A stretch of 64,000 nt of DNA from Phoma sp. XZ068 (taxonomy: Eukaryota > Ascomycota > Dothideomycetes > Pleosporales > Didymellaceae): assembly GCA_004835665.1 (NCBI GenBank), contig RBKR01000013.1:372001-436000 (forward strand), given 5' to 3'. A program made the translations under genes and the position numbers. This document shows positions 9,824 to 20,541 of this stretch, piece after piece (the first letter of the stretch is position 1; each line of letters begins with the position of its first letter). The notes under the pieces are model-generated. The model saw nothing but the letters and a program-made list of their open reading frames with translations, did not search any database and was not told where the DNA came from.

Positions 9824-11904
9824 TCACTCGTAGACTCGACCTGGTTTGATCCGCGCTATAGCTGGACCACTACCTTCAACACGTCCAATCACAAGATTGC
9901 CCACAGTATCCTCACACGCCCTATCGCCAAACCGAACATGCACGCCCTTAAGAAGTCGAGCCCGGTCCGAAGCTTCGAGGAACGTACCACCTTCAGGTAA
10001 CGCAACATGCGGATTATCCCGCGTCGCCAGACTCGAAATATTCATCATAACTTCCGGCCCCTTGATAAGGAAATGGTGTACAACCGGCGATATCAAGCTC
10101 GCCAAGATGAGCACATTGGACGCAATACATAACACGACTACCCACGGTTTGTGCGCGACGATGACTTCCGTCAATGTACTCCGCGTGCCCTGCGCGGTCC
10201 AGACTTTCGCTCTCAAGGTCCCGTCGCTGGTGAAGTTGTAAGAGGCCGTGCGATCCGTTCCATTCCAGAACGGACCGGTTGTGAAGCTGTTGTTGATGCG
10301 CTTCTCCGGTATGAACGATTGCTTTGCGTCCCAGCGATAGGTGGTGTTTTCGTTGATGCCACCGGTGATTGCGTACAGCCCGTTTGCAGCGGTGAAGTAC
10401 GAGTTGAGTAGCTGGCCCATTCTGATTGAGTAGTTTTCTTCGGAGGTGCGCTGGACGAGATTCAGGGTTTTCAGTGTGATGCTCATGTCGGGATTGGAGA
10501 GGTACCGGTCAATGAGCGTGACGAAGTATTGCTCGCTGACCGAGCTTTTCAAGAAGGCGCCGAATATCAATTGCAGGTTGTCCTCGTGAGCGTCGAGGAA
10601 CGTCCAGTTTGGAGGGAAGTGGTCAAGATTGGAGCGGCGGACCTTGGTCGCTGCACAGGAGGAGCTTCGAGGACACACAATTTCAGTCTCGGCGTAGCTT
10701 CCAGTGATGTTACAATCAAGGGTGTAGTCATACTCGAATGATTTGGTCATTGTCGCATATTTGAAGGTAAGAGGTTTCAAATCCTCTATCTTGTCATTTG
10801 TCCTCTCAAACTGTGTGAATATGCCGGCAGCAGTGCCAGTAAAGTTCTGTAAGTGGACAGAACCGGTAACGTTAAGGACATTGGTGAACTTGGTATAACT
10901 CGAGCTTGTATCAAGCGAGCAAGCTACTTGGAAGTATGGCGTATGAATCCGCATAGTGTGGTCGATGTATCCGGACGCATGTTGCCCTAGAGAGATGGGT
11001 ATCCCAATCACGGAGGTATATGTGCTGGCATCGCCGCCTCTTGTGTCATACCACCCATCTTTATGTAAAGTAGCACTTCTCTCGTAATGTTCGATTCTCG
11101 GTATTTTTACGTTTCCCCACAGGTCTCTTGGAGTCGACCTCACAGCTGCCGGCGCAACAATCGCACCATTGAAGAGTGTATTAAGGACTTCCTTTGGCTG
11201 AACCCGAAGTGGACTGCCATTGGCATAACCACTGTGAACCATGTAGTCAAACGTAGTCGGCTGGCTTCGTATCTTCGTACCAATGCCCATTTGTCGAATC
11301 GAGGCCTGGCCTCCTATAGGAGACAAAGCCCACACAAGTACAAGTGCCACACCAACAGTACTGACTGCACGCAGTTGGAACTGCGAGACCACGGTGCTTG
11401 TGAAAGAGGTGCTGGACGCAAGTAGGTCCAAAACACCGATGGCTTCGCCGCGCTCCAGTCGCCAAAGGAGCAAAGCGTGCGTGGCTCGCCCGAGTATCAA
11501 TGCGAACAGAATAGGAAACACGGTAGGCCCCTGAGAAGATTTTAGCTGGACCTTAGGGCTACTGAGGTTCCACGCACGTATTTGATTGCACTCTGTAGTC
11601 TTGCGGTCGCAAGAGGATGAGTGACAGTGGGAGCTTGGTCATAGTAACCAACGATGATTGCAAAGGCAAGGAATGCGCCCGCGCAGGTAAATAGTACGAG
11701 ATCAAACAAAATGTTCCAGGTGGTAAAAAAGAGAAGCTTTCGAACAGGTTTTGGCGCCGTTGGCCAGCCTGGGACGGTATTTATAGCCTTGTTGCCTTTC
11801 AACAAAGGTGTCGCTGTCGCTTCAGTGCGATCGAATGTTTCTAGTGGATGAGTTTCCATTGCGGGCACATCGGTCCCTTCTTGATTTTTGCGCGCGGTAG
11901 TCAT
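9824..11904 (-). CDS. Multi-pass fungal membrane protein, function unknown
   Basis: Two exons, 11904-11578 and 11530-9824, with a 47-bp phase-0 intron (donor GTGCGT, acceptor CTCAG), giving 677 residues. The start is ATG 11904; the open frame begins further upstream at a GTG. At least four hydrophobic segments are visible: LLFFTTWNILFDLVLFTCAG, then one beginning at FPILFALILG just after the splice, one around VSTVGVALVLVWAL, and one near the end (VVVLCIASNVLILASLI). Between the third and last lies a region of about 380 residues rich in N-glycosylation sequons (NFT, NYS, NNS, NGT, NTT), so it is probably lumenal or extracellular. The C-terminal tail of about 75 residues would be cytosolic. 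This architecture is common in moulds, but no function is known to me. Confidence 0.8.
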
Positions 11905-12208
11905 CGCTGTGTAGGTGGGTCTGGTCAACACTTGAGCGAAGTGCGCGTCTTGACTGCGGCTGAACCTGCCAAGATCTCACATGCATGCAGTCATCAGACT
12001 GGTGCTGTGTGGTATATCGCAAGTAATGCGATTGGACGCGTGAGACTGTCCTCGTGCTTTTGTCTAACGTTAAACTCGGAAACCCAATGACCAGGAGAAA
12101 GGTAAAAGGTTGAGGCTTGGCGTCAACAGCACCCCGGAGGCACCATCATATATTACTCTATTAAAGGCGGTCCTTGATTACATGCATGATGTTGAGGAAC
12201 TGAGTGCC
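11905..12208. other. Short spacer, no gene seen
   Basis: Promoter of the membrane-protein gene and 3' flank of the cyclotransferase-like gene. No additional motif is seen. Confidence 0.4.
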
Positions 12209-13486
12209 TCAAACAAGTAGGTCTCTTGTCGTTTTTGTCTGCTCTTGCCCAGCCAAATCGTCCAGCACGTGGACCGCATCCTCGAGCAAACTCTCCTTTT
12301 CTGCATCCCTCTCACTGACAGGCTCTTCATCGCTGTAAGGTGTCTCCACTCTGCTCCCATCCATATCATCTCCTATCGTTCTCTCTCCATCCCCAAACAC
12401 CTTCTTGAACACACCGTCGTAGCTCAACCACACGCCGGCAAAAATCATGGCAGTCAGCCTTGCAAACCACTTTGGCGCTCTGCCCTTGTCGTCCTGCAAC
12501 TGTTTACTCAGTGCGAAAATCAACAAGATGAAAGGCACCCATATCGCAGTGAACAGTATCTTGCCCGCCGTCTGCTTCCGCGTGGTAATCGTGTACGGGC
12601 GAATGTTATGCAGATACTCTTTATACTCGGCGGGCAAGTCGCACTCGTCGGCGCCGTCGGTGATGAGCTTCAGATAGCGCGCAGAAGGCTGGGCGTAGCT
12701 GGGATCAGGCCGGGCTATGCGGTCGGCAGGGCGCGCTTCGTCTGGACGGACGCTAGGTGCAAAGAGCGTATGCGCTTTGAAGGGTGCGGTGGTCGGGTGC
12801 GAGGGCACGGTGGGCGCCGAGGGCAGCACGTGGCAGTCGACGAGAATGTCATGGTAGGAGGCGCCGCCGCCCTCGGTCGCGATGATGTGGGCGTAGTCAC
12901 TGAGGGTGACTTCGTAGACGACACCGACGAGGCCCTTTTGCCAGCGGTCTTTGTGGTAGTGCGGCTCGTTGGGGTCGGGGGGAGGTGCGTCGGGTATGCG
13001 TCGCGCGCTGTTGGCGAAGCACGGCTCTGCGTAGGGTAGGCCGGCGAGGTCGAAGGTCAGGCGTAGCGAGGGAACGAGGACATTGACTTGCGACAACGGT
13101 TGGATGCCACGCACGCCTCGAAACGTCTCATTGCACAGGTTGGAGCCGTATGCAAGATAGAGCACTGTCTTTCCCTTCTCTTTCGCAGCCGAAATATCCG
13201 ATGGTGTTATCGCAGTCGCGTCGAGCGGCGCATCGTGCCAGGAGGCATCGAGGCGGTCCTGTGTAGTCGTTGGGATGGGCGCAAACACACGCTTGCTACG
13301 CTTCTCGCGCCGCCCCAGCGAGCTCAGTCGGCTGGTGAGCTTGCGGCAGCTGCTGACAGGGCTGTCTGGCTCTGCAGCAGTCGACTCGCCAGCCGCGGAC
13401 GCGTGTGGAGTGTGCGTCGTCGAGGTCATCGGGGAGCGCAATTGCGTGCTGCTGACTGCCCTCACGTCATTGGTTCGTTCCTGCAT
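12209..13486 (-). CDS. Gamma-glutamylcyclotransferase-like protein with membrane anchor
   Basis: Single exon, 425 residues from ATG 13486. The catalytic part begins near residue 105 with YLAYGSNLCNETFRG, the substrate-loop motif of the GGCT fold. It continues to GLVGVVYEVT and IIATEGGGASY, whose Glu is in the place of the GGCT catalytic acid. This family turns gamma-glutamyl amino acids into 5-oxoproline and is used in glutathione turnover; fungal members also act in thiol secondary metabolism (GliK). Unlike soluble GGCT, the chain is extended. It has about 90 disordered Ser/Thr-rich residues at the N-terminus and two hydrophobic segments near 315-365 (ILFTAIWVPFILLIFAL; RLTAMIFAGVWLSY), then an acidic tail. 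So it is probably membrane-tethered. No biosynthetic cluster surrounds it, so a housekeeping role is more likely. Confidence 0.83.
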   Translation of the reverse strand: MQERTNDVRAVSSTQLRSPMTSTTHTPHASAAGESTAAEPDSPVSSCRKLTSRLSSLGRREKRSKRVFAPIPTTTQDRLDASWHDAPLDATAITPSDISAAKEKGKTVLYLAYGSNLCNETFRGVRGIQPLSQVNVLVPSLRLTFDLAGLPYAEPCFANSARRIPDAPPPDPNEPHYHKDRWQKGLVGVVYEVTLSDYAHIIATEGGGASYHDILVDCHVLPSAPTVPSHPTTAPFKAHTLFAPSVRPDEARPADRIARPDPSYAQPSARYLKLITDGADECDLPAEYKEYLHNIRPYTITTRKQTAGKILFTAIWVPFILLIFALSKQLQDDKGRAPKWFARLTAMIFAGVWLSYDGVFKKVFGDGERTIGDDMDGSRVETPYSDEEPVSERDAEKESLLEDAVHVLDDLAGQEQTKTTRDLLV

Positions 13487-13872
13487 GACCCCAGACTATC
13501 TGCCAGATCGCACTTACTGTTCTGGGATATCGATAGGAAGTTGTTTGTGGTGCAAAGCCTCACAGAAAAGACTGATATACGTTGCTCTTGTATCTGGCCA
13601 AAACGACAGACTTTCGTCCGTGACGGATTTGGTGTGAAGTCATTGATTGATCATCCGTCGGCTTCCCGATTCCCCGACCCAGCTACCTGGCCAAAGCTGG
13701 ATGCCTGGACTAAGCTTCGCGGACAACGCACGGAATACCACCGCCATAACTTCACTCATGCAGTAAGATATTGGACTCATAATGATCTTGCGCTCCAATT
13801 GGATCTCATACTGATGTGGGTATCTTCTCGTAATATATCTGACTCCCTTCCGCTTTACTCGCATCTCCCAAT
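13487..13872. other. Spacer, no gene seen
   Basis: Promoter of the cyclotransferase-like gene and 3' flank of AAH1. Overlapping frames on both strands show no family motif. Confidence 0.4.
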
Positions 13873-14940
13873 CTACGCGTGCTTCTTCAGGCACCCCTCC
13901 AGCATAGCAAGCAACTCGTCCTTTCGCTGCTGTCCAATCCAGCTGCCATTGATCGAGTTCTGCACAATGATCTTCCACTCATCCTTGGACAAGTTGAAGG
14001 CCTTCTGTACAGCGCAGTAGTTCTTGAGAATGTAGCCGCCAAAATAGGCAGGGTCATCACTATTGATGCTGAACTTGACGCCCTCGTCAAGGAACTTCCT
14101 AATGGGCACCTCGCCCACCTCCTTGACAGCCTGTAGGCAGACGTTGCTCAGCGGGCAGACGGTCAGCAGAACCTGTTCCTTCACAATACGGGCCAATAGC
14201 TCTGGGTCCTCGGTGAGTCTGATGCCGTGGTCAATGCGCTCGCAGTGCAGCGAATCCAGCGCTCCGCTGATGTATGTCGGGTCACCCTCCTCGCCGCCGT
14301 GCGCAGTCCTGTGCAGACCCAACTCTTTGCCTTGTGCGTACTGCTCCTTGAACAGCTCTGGCCGGAAACCAACCTCGCTGGAATCAAGTCCCAACCCGGC
14401 AATAACACGCTCCTTGCCCTGCTGCTCCTTGAAGTAACCACCATCGATAGCACTCTGCATCGTCACCGCGGCACTGCTCGCAGGCAAGTGGCGCAGGAAG
14501 CACATGATCAGACGGCTGGTAATCCCTAGCTCTTTCTCTGCGCGCTCACATGCTGCGTTGAACCCAGCCACGACAGTCTCGAAAGCAATGCCACGGTCTG
14601 TGTGGCTCTGCGGGTCGAAAAAGACTTCGGCGTGCTTGACACCATCCTCGTGAGCAGTCGTGAAGTACTCCCAGCCCAGCATCTCAAAGTCGTCCTTGGT
14701 GATGACCGCGTCCAGAGCAAGGTAGTAGCAATCAAGGAAGTCCTGGAGGTTGTCGAAGTGCTCGTAGCGCTTCTCAAGCGCCTGGACGGATGCATATTCC
14801 GGCTTGTCCTTGGGAAGCTCAATGTTGTTCTTTGCTGCCAGCTTGAAGGTCAAAGAGGGCGACAAGCAACCTTCCAAGTGGAGGTGGTGCTCGCATTTGG
14901 GCAGCTCGGCCAGAAAGTCGTGGAGTGGTGCTTGGCACAT
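13873..14940 (-). CDS. AAH1: Adenine deaminase (adenosine deaminase family)
   Basis: Zinc enzyme of purine salvage that hydrolyses adenine to hypoxanthine and ammonia in the cytosol and nucleus. Single exon, 355 residues, close to the usual 340-350 of yeast Aah1. The metal-binding pair is in EHHLHLEG (His 19 and 21). A second zinc region is HRTAHGGEEG with the catalytic Glu, followed by HCERIDHGIRL. The C-terminal motif NSDDPAYFGGY supplies the Asp ligand. The short form with PKCEHHLHLEG at the start and DDPAYFGG near the end is typical of fungal adenine deaminase type 2 rather than of adenosine deaminase. All catalytic residues are present. No partner gene for purine metabolism lies nearby. 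Confidence 0.93.
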   Translation of the reverse strand: MCQAPLHDFLAELPKCEHHLHLEGCLSPSLTFKLAAKNNIELPKDKPEYASVQALEKRYEHFDNLQDFLDCYYLALDAVITKDDFEMLGWEYFTTAHEDGVKHAEVFFDPQSHTDRGIAFETVVAGFNAACERAEKELGITSRLIMCFLRHLPASSAAVTMQSAIDGGYFKEQQGKERVIAGLGLDSSEVGFRPELFKEQYAQGKELGLHRTAHGGEEGDPTYISGALDSLHCERIDHGIRLTEDPELLARIVKEQVLLTVCPLSNVCLQAVKEVGEVPIRKFLDEGVKFSINSDDPAYFGGYILKNYCAVQKAFNLSKDEWKIIVQNSINGSWIGQQRKDELLAMLEGCLKKHA

Positions 14941-15978
14941 GCTGATGGTAGGATTGTTGTGTGAACTTGCCGATTAGCTTTTCGAATACTTCGGCAAGTC
15001 GAGTTGCTTATGTGCTGTCGGAGCAAGAAGTCTTTTTACTCCACTTTTCCTTCGTTAGCGCAATCTTCGGGTGCCGCCGATGTGCGCAGGCAAATGGACC
15101 CATTGTGAGAAAACTCTGAAGAATGTGAGACGTAGAATGGAGCTTGCATGCGCGTACTTGTCGCGCAGCAAGCGGTGAGCCTCTCGATGAAGAGCGTGGG
15201 GGAGGAACGACTCACGCTAAATGTAGAAATCACTAGGCTGTTCTAGGAGAATACAGTCGCGAGTTGGATTTCAGGTCGACGTCAGCAACGCTTACTGTAC
15301 CTACACTTCTCTGATGATCGCAAGGTCTGCAATGATGGTGCAATTCCAACTGTGCTGGAGAGTTCGTTGTTCGTTGTAAGGTGAGAGAACGTTCTAAACC
15401 CACCAGAAAGGGCTTTGCTTTCCCAGCGAATTCCCTCGCGCCTTCCCTTCCCTTTCACCATAAAGCACAGCAATCACAGAGACCATCCAAGCCTCTTCTT
15501 TCACTACTACTTTCGATCTGATGACCGTAGCCGAGATCAGGGATGCAGCGACGCATGCAACATACGCTTCGTTGTCGAAACGTCACGAGGGACCTCTCTG
15601 ACGCTGTGCGACAATGAGAGTAAAAACTGCCGTTGCGGTTGCTATAATCGTTTGTATCTACGACCACAATCTTGATGGCGAGAAAGATGGCAGAGATATT
15701 GAAGGGCAGAACGGAACGATGGCGCTAAGAGCGAGGTTCGCCGAGCTGAGACGCTTGTGTTGAGAACGTCCCGCCGCCATGACCGAGACGAAGCATCGCC
15801 CTGCGGCTGAATTGGAACGACCAGTAGAGCGTGTAAACCGCGATTCGCTGAATCTACTCGTTTGTGATAGTATCTGAAATCTCGAGCAAAGCCACCGACG
15901 CATTGGAATCGACCCCGAGTGGTCTGCAGCGAACTGAACGGACTGCATACAAGTTGTCACCCTCCGGAACAATCGGAT
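14941..15978. other. Divergent promoter between AAH1 and the P450 gene
   Basis: About 1 kb with short frames only. It must carry both the AAH1 promoter (minus) and the P450 promoter (plus). I see no repeat or mobile element. Confidence 0.4.
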
Positions 15979-17753
15979 ATGGCGGAGACTGTATATGCTG
16001 TGTTGGCTTTGATGCCACTTGTACTGTACTTCATGTACTACCGGTTGAAACAGTACCGCTTCAAGCCACACGCTCACATTCCTTCTCCTATGAAGCCTAA
16101 CCTTTTCCTCGGCCATGTGGGGTACATGGCCGCTGGGTTCAAGAAATTTGGCAACTCGAAAGTGCATCCAGGTGGGATCAGCTTGAAATGAAGGAGACAA
16201 TCGCTCACTGACAAGAACAGACTACATCATTGAGCAGGTGTGGAATGAAAACGGACGGCCTGAGTTCATGTATCTCGACTTCAGACCAGTACAATATCCC
16301 ATACTGCTCGTCACGACTCATGAGCTCGCCGAGCAAATCACTAGGTCTACGAAGTCACATCCATACAGTGTTACCAAGTCGCCAACTTTGCAAGGCGAGT
16401 TTGGAGCACTGGTAGGGAAGCGGTCCATGTTGTCTGATCACGGCGAAAGCTGGAAAGCGCTGCGCAAGCAGTTCAATCCAGGCTTCGCACCACAGCATAT
16501 TATCAAAACACTTCCTCTCATGCTTGACAAGACCAAAATCTTCATCGAAAAGTTGGATGCCGTTGCAAGGTCTGGCGCTGTTACCGAGTTGGATGGGCTT
16601 TGCGTCAACTGCACGTTTGACATCATCGGTCAGGTCATCACCAATGTTGACAGCCACGCCCAGGAGGAGACTCTTTCGCAGGGAAACGACTTTTTGCGCA
16701 ATTTCCGCCTTCTCTCCCAGACCTACATCGGTGGCGGCGGCCTCGGACTTGAGGCAATCAATCCATACACACAGTTCAAACGGTACTATTATAGCCGCCG
16801 TATGGATTCCGCCCTGTTCAAGGTCATCCGCGAGAAGTTCGATGATGTCCAGCAATCTCGAGTCGCTGGAAGCAAAACATCAACAGACCGATCCGTCCTC
16901 GCCCTTGCACTTCAAGATATCGAAGTCCTTACTCCAAGTGTCAGCCAGTTAATTGCCGATCAAATCAAGACATTCCTCTTTGCCGGCCACGACACGACGT
17001 CCATCCTTCTCCAACGCCTATTCTACGCCTTGTCAATCCATCCATCCTGCCTCGCCAAGCTCCGCGCAGAGCACGACTCCATCTTCGGCGCCGAAGATCC
17101 AGAAACAGTACTTCTTGCCAGACCCGATGAGACGATTAAGGCACTCGTCTACACCAGTGCATGCATTAAAGAGACTTTGCGCCTCTGGCCGCCAGCAGCA
17201 ACAGCTCGCATGAGCCACGACAAGTTCAGGATCAGGACCAAAGATGGAGACGAGATTGTGGTCGATAAGTGCGTCTTGTACCCTATGCAACACATTATCC
17301 ACCGCGACCCCAACGTCTACGGACCGACTGCAAATGACTTCGTCCCCGAGCGCTGGACAGGCGACACCGAAACCGGCGCCGCCACCAACACTGATATGAG
17401 CGGGACACCCACGCCGACTGGCAAGGTTCCCGCGAGTGCGTGGAGACCGTTTGAGCGTGGACCGAGGAATTGCATTGGCCAAGAGCTCGCCAACCTGGAG
17501 GCTAGGGTCATTCTCGCCTGCGTGATGCGGCGATATGACTTTGTCAAGGTCGGAGTTGGAGAGGTGGTGCGGGATGAGAATGGCGAGCCAATTGTGGATG
17601 AGAAGGGCAAGTATGAGACGAAGTCGGAACTTTTTAGTGTAAGTTGGTGAAGGCAAATTATGGAGTACGAGCTAATTCTTCGAACAGACCATGAGCGTCA
17701 CGAGTAAACCAATTGACAAGACGAGGATGATTGTTAAGTTGAGGCAGGTTTGA
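15979..17753 (+). CDS. Cytochrome P450 monooxygenase
   Basis: Haem-thiolate monooxygenase anchored in the endoplasmic reticulum. Exons 15979-16171, 16221-17638 and 17688-17753 (two 49-bp introns, acceptors AACAG) give 558 residues. The N-terminus is a membrane anchor (YAVLALMPLVLYFMYY). The chain then shows the I-helix FAGHDTTS (about 318), the K-helix KETLRLWP (about 381), the PERW segment FVPERW, and the haem loop PFERGPRNCIGQELA (Cys about 482). All key residues are intact. The pattern around HPDYIIEQ and the spacing resemble fungal CYP52/CYP59-like enzymes of the StcS type, but I cannot assign a family with certainty. No polyketide or peptide synthase is nearby. The convergent acyl-CoA ligase 0.4 kb downstream is the only possible metabolic partner. 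Substrate unknown. Confidence 0.93.
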
Positions 17754-18189
17754 TCAGGGTTGAAAGCTGGGTTTCCAGTTGTAGAGGTTGGAGATTCGCA
17801 CTGACCAGGGACGAGATTGTATTGATTTGTTTTGATTGAGCTTGCTCTTCTTGAACGGCCTTGTTGCTTAAGATACTAGTAAAACCCTCTCATATTGCTT
17901 TGACGTTCACCACGAATGCGCACTTCCAGTCGAGCTGTCGTGCAGCGGCCAGGCTCTTGGTGGAATGCAATGACTGGCACATGCTGACTGCTATGAGAGG
18001 CAGTTGCGCATGCGACGTTAGGTATTCAATCAGATCTGGCCGGCATTTTGCTCGCCATCAAATCGTTGTTGTATGCACAGTATCTATAATAGCGAGACTG
18101 GTAGGTACGCGTGGTCAACAAGACCCAATAATACAGCCGCCAACATCTACCAAGTCTTTATGCACGAGTAGTTTAAGATTCGCCCTGCT
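17754..18189. other. Convergent 3' spacer
   Basis: 3' flanks of the P450 (plus) and the acyl-CoA ligase (minus). A frame at 17861-18919 plus runs into the ligase gene and is its shadow. Confidence 0.45.
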
Positions 18190-20115
18190 CTACAGCTTAG
18201 CTCTCCCTTCCGCCTTCAATCTCGCATGGTACCGATCCCTCATCTCCCTCCTCAGCATCTTACCCGACGGCGTCCTTGGAATCTATCGCAGTCAGCAAAC
18301 ACCACCCTCTCACTCGGATAAACAACATACCTCATCAACAACCTCAATCCCCCCCGTAAGCCACTTATGCCTACTCAACCTCCCCCTAACCCACTCATCC
18401 AGCCTCCCCACCAGCTCCTGCTCACCCACCCCCCTCCCCCCCTCCGTAAGCACCACCCACGCCCTAACAAACAAACTCCCATCGCCCCGGCCATTATCAA
18501 CACCCGCCACACACGCATCCCTCACCAGCGCATCAGGATGCTGCAACAGCGTATCCTCGACCTCAGTAGCAGCAACCTGCAACCCCTTAACTTTGATCAT
18601 CTCCTTCAGCCGATCGAGATACAGAATCCTATCGCACTCATCCCTTAGCACCAAGTCGCCTGTGCGCAGCCACCCGCGCTCAGTAAAGATATCCCGCGTC
18701 GCGCCCGCGTCTTTGAAATACCCGGGCGTCACCACCGCGCCGCGCGCCCAGAGTTCTCCCTTCGTGCCCTTCGGTACGTCCCGTAGGGTCTCGGGGTCGA
18801 CGACTCGGGCTTCCATGCCGGGGAGAAGGTACCCGATACTTCCTGGTAGTGCGGGTGCGAGGCCGAAAATCCCAGGTGTGGCCGGCGACGCAATGGATGC
18901 GGCTTCGCTGAGCCCGTAGCCGCTGGGGATTGGCATGTCTTTCCCCTGGGGTAGTTTGCGGGCGAGTTGGTACGCGACGTCTGGTGGGAGGTAGGCTGCG
19001 CCACTTACGGCGCCGATGACGCTGCTGAGGTCGTATTTGTCTGTCAGTGGGGACTGGGCGAGTTGGCGGATGAGCGGGGGCACGAGGGGGAGGGCAGTGA
19101 TTTTGTATTTCTGGATGCTTTTCAGTGCGAGTTCGAGATCCCATTTTGGTAGTAGGATGGTCGTGTTGCGGACGAGGTTTACTCGGAGGTTCCAGAGAAT
19201 CATGCCATAGGAGTGGTACATTGGTATCACGCCGAGCGTAACGGAGTGCGTGGCGAAGGGCTCCACGCCCATGAAGCGCGCGGCTTGGGTGGCGGTCGTG
19301 AGCGTCTGGATACCGGAGTGATACCCATTCGAATGCGTTATCATCATCGCCTTAGGCAACCCTGACGTCCCACTCGACTGAAAAAGATACGCAAGTCGCT
19401 TCCCTCCCAACATCTTCCTCGGCCGCTCAGGTAACCGCATACCCTCCCTTACCAACGACTCCACCGTGCGATACCCGCCCACAAAATCCAACGTCGAGTC
19501 TTCACTAAGCACAACCACCTTCCTCACATCCAGCACCAACTTCAACGGTAAATCATCCCCCTCCCCCCTCCCCAACTTCACCGCCTCCCCCAGCACACCA
19601 AGCAACGACTCATGCACAACACAACTCGTAATCTGCATCTTCCTCAACACCCACCAAAGCTCATACGCCGTACTCGCCGGACTAATCCCCCCAAACACCA
19701 CTTCCGCGCGCCAACACGCATGCACGATGCCCGGGTAATGGACGTGATTTCTTGACAACAATCCCACTATTTCCCCATCTTGGGTGTCGTCCACGGGACT
19801 TTTACCTAGACCTAGCGGGTTGGGACCATCGTGCCGTAAGACGCGCGCGAGAGCGCATGCGCGTGCGTAGAATTGGTGGAGTGTTACTGTTTCTTCTGTC
19901 ACGGCGTTGATGAACAGGGGGTAGTCGGGTGGCAGGGGGGTGTTGGGCGGGAAGCAGAGTTCATGGATGTTGAGGTCGTCTGGGGAGGGAGGGAACGGGC
20001 CGAATGGAGAGGCGAAGATGGGGTTTGAGTGAGGTTTGTATGTGGATTTGTGAGGGTCTGGGGGGCTGGGGCCTAGGAAGCGGGACCAGTGGGGGGTGAG
20101 GATGGGATGGACCAT
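18190..20115 (-). CDS. Peroxisomal acyl-CoA ligase (4-coumarate-CoA ligase-like)
   Basis: ANL-superfamily enzyme that adenylates a carboxylic acid and transfers it to CoA. Exons 20115-18331 and 18282-18190 (48-bp intron) give 625 residues. The longer frame begins at a TTG, so ATG 20115 is taken as the start. Motifs in order: P-loop SSGTSGLPK (about 245), MYHSYG, the A5-type SGYGLSEAA, GWLRTGDLV (about 478), RLKEMIKVKGLQV, and PRTPSGKMLRRE with the catalytic Lys (about 603), which lies in the second exon. The last three residues are AKL, a valid PTS1 peroxisomal import signal. Substrate could be an aromatic, branched or medium-chain acid; this cannot be read from sequence. It lies tail to tail with the P450. 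Confidence 0.92.
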
Positions 20116-20541
20116 GTTGGGGAAGTTCAGAATCAAGGGTGAGAATAGGGCCGGATTGAGAGCTGGATAATGTTATTCGTAGGTTGGACGATACTTGAAT
20201 GTTTGTCAACGGTCGCGTGTCGTAGCGCGCCCGAGGTGACGGGAGCACCCCGCGTTCTACAAGCCTGACATCACGCTTGCGAGTAAGCCGCGCCATGTTC
20301 TGACTCGGTGATCAGCTGTAATATCCCAAACACTTACTTGAGAGAAAATAGTCTGCATTGGCATATCCTTGTAAAGTTCCCAATATCCCACAACGCCAGG
20401 CTCAAATGCCCACACCATGACCGAGTTCGATCAACCGTTACAATGCCACCCTAACTCCAAGCAAAACAATGCAGCCCGGCAACCATGTACCCTTCCAATC
20501 ATACGCTCTGTCGTAAATCGTTGTCTTCATAGGCGGCTCGG
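20116..20541. other. Spacer, no gene seen
   Basis: Promoter of the acyl-CoA ligase and 3' flank of the kinase gene. A minus-strand frame overlaps here in another phase and has no motif. Confidence 0.4.

Noticed and set aside
17861..18919. 352-codon plus-strand frame
   Set aside because: Mostly the reverse of the acyl-CoA ligase C-terminal part; Ser/Pro/Thr composition and no motif.
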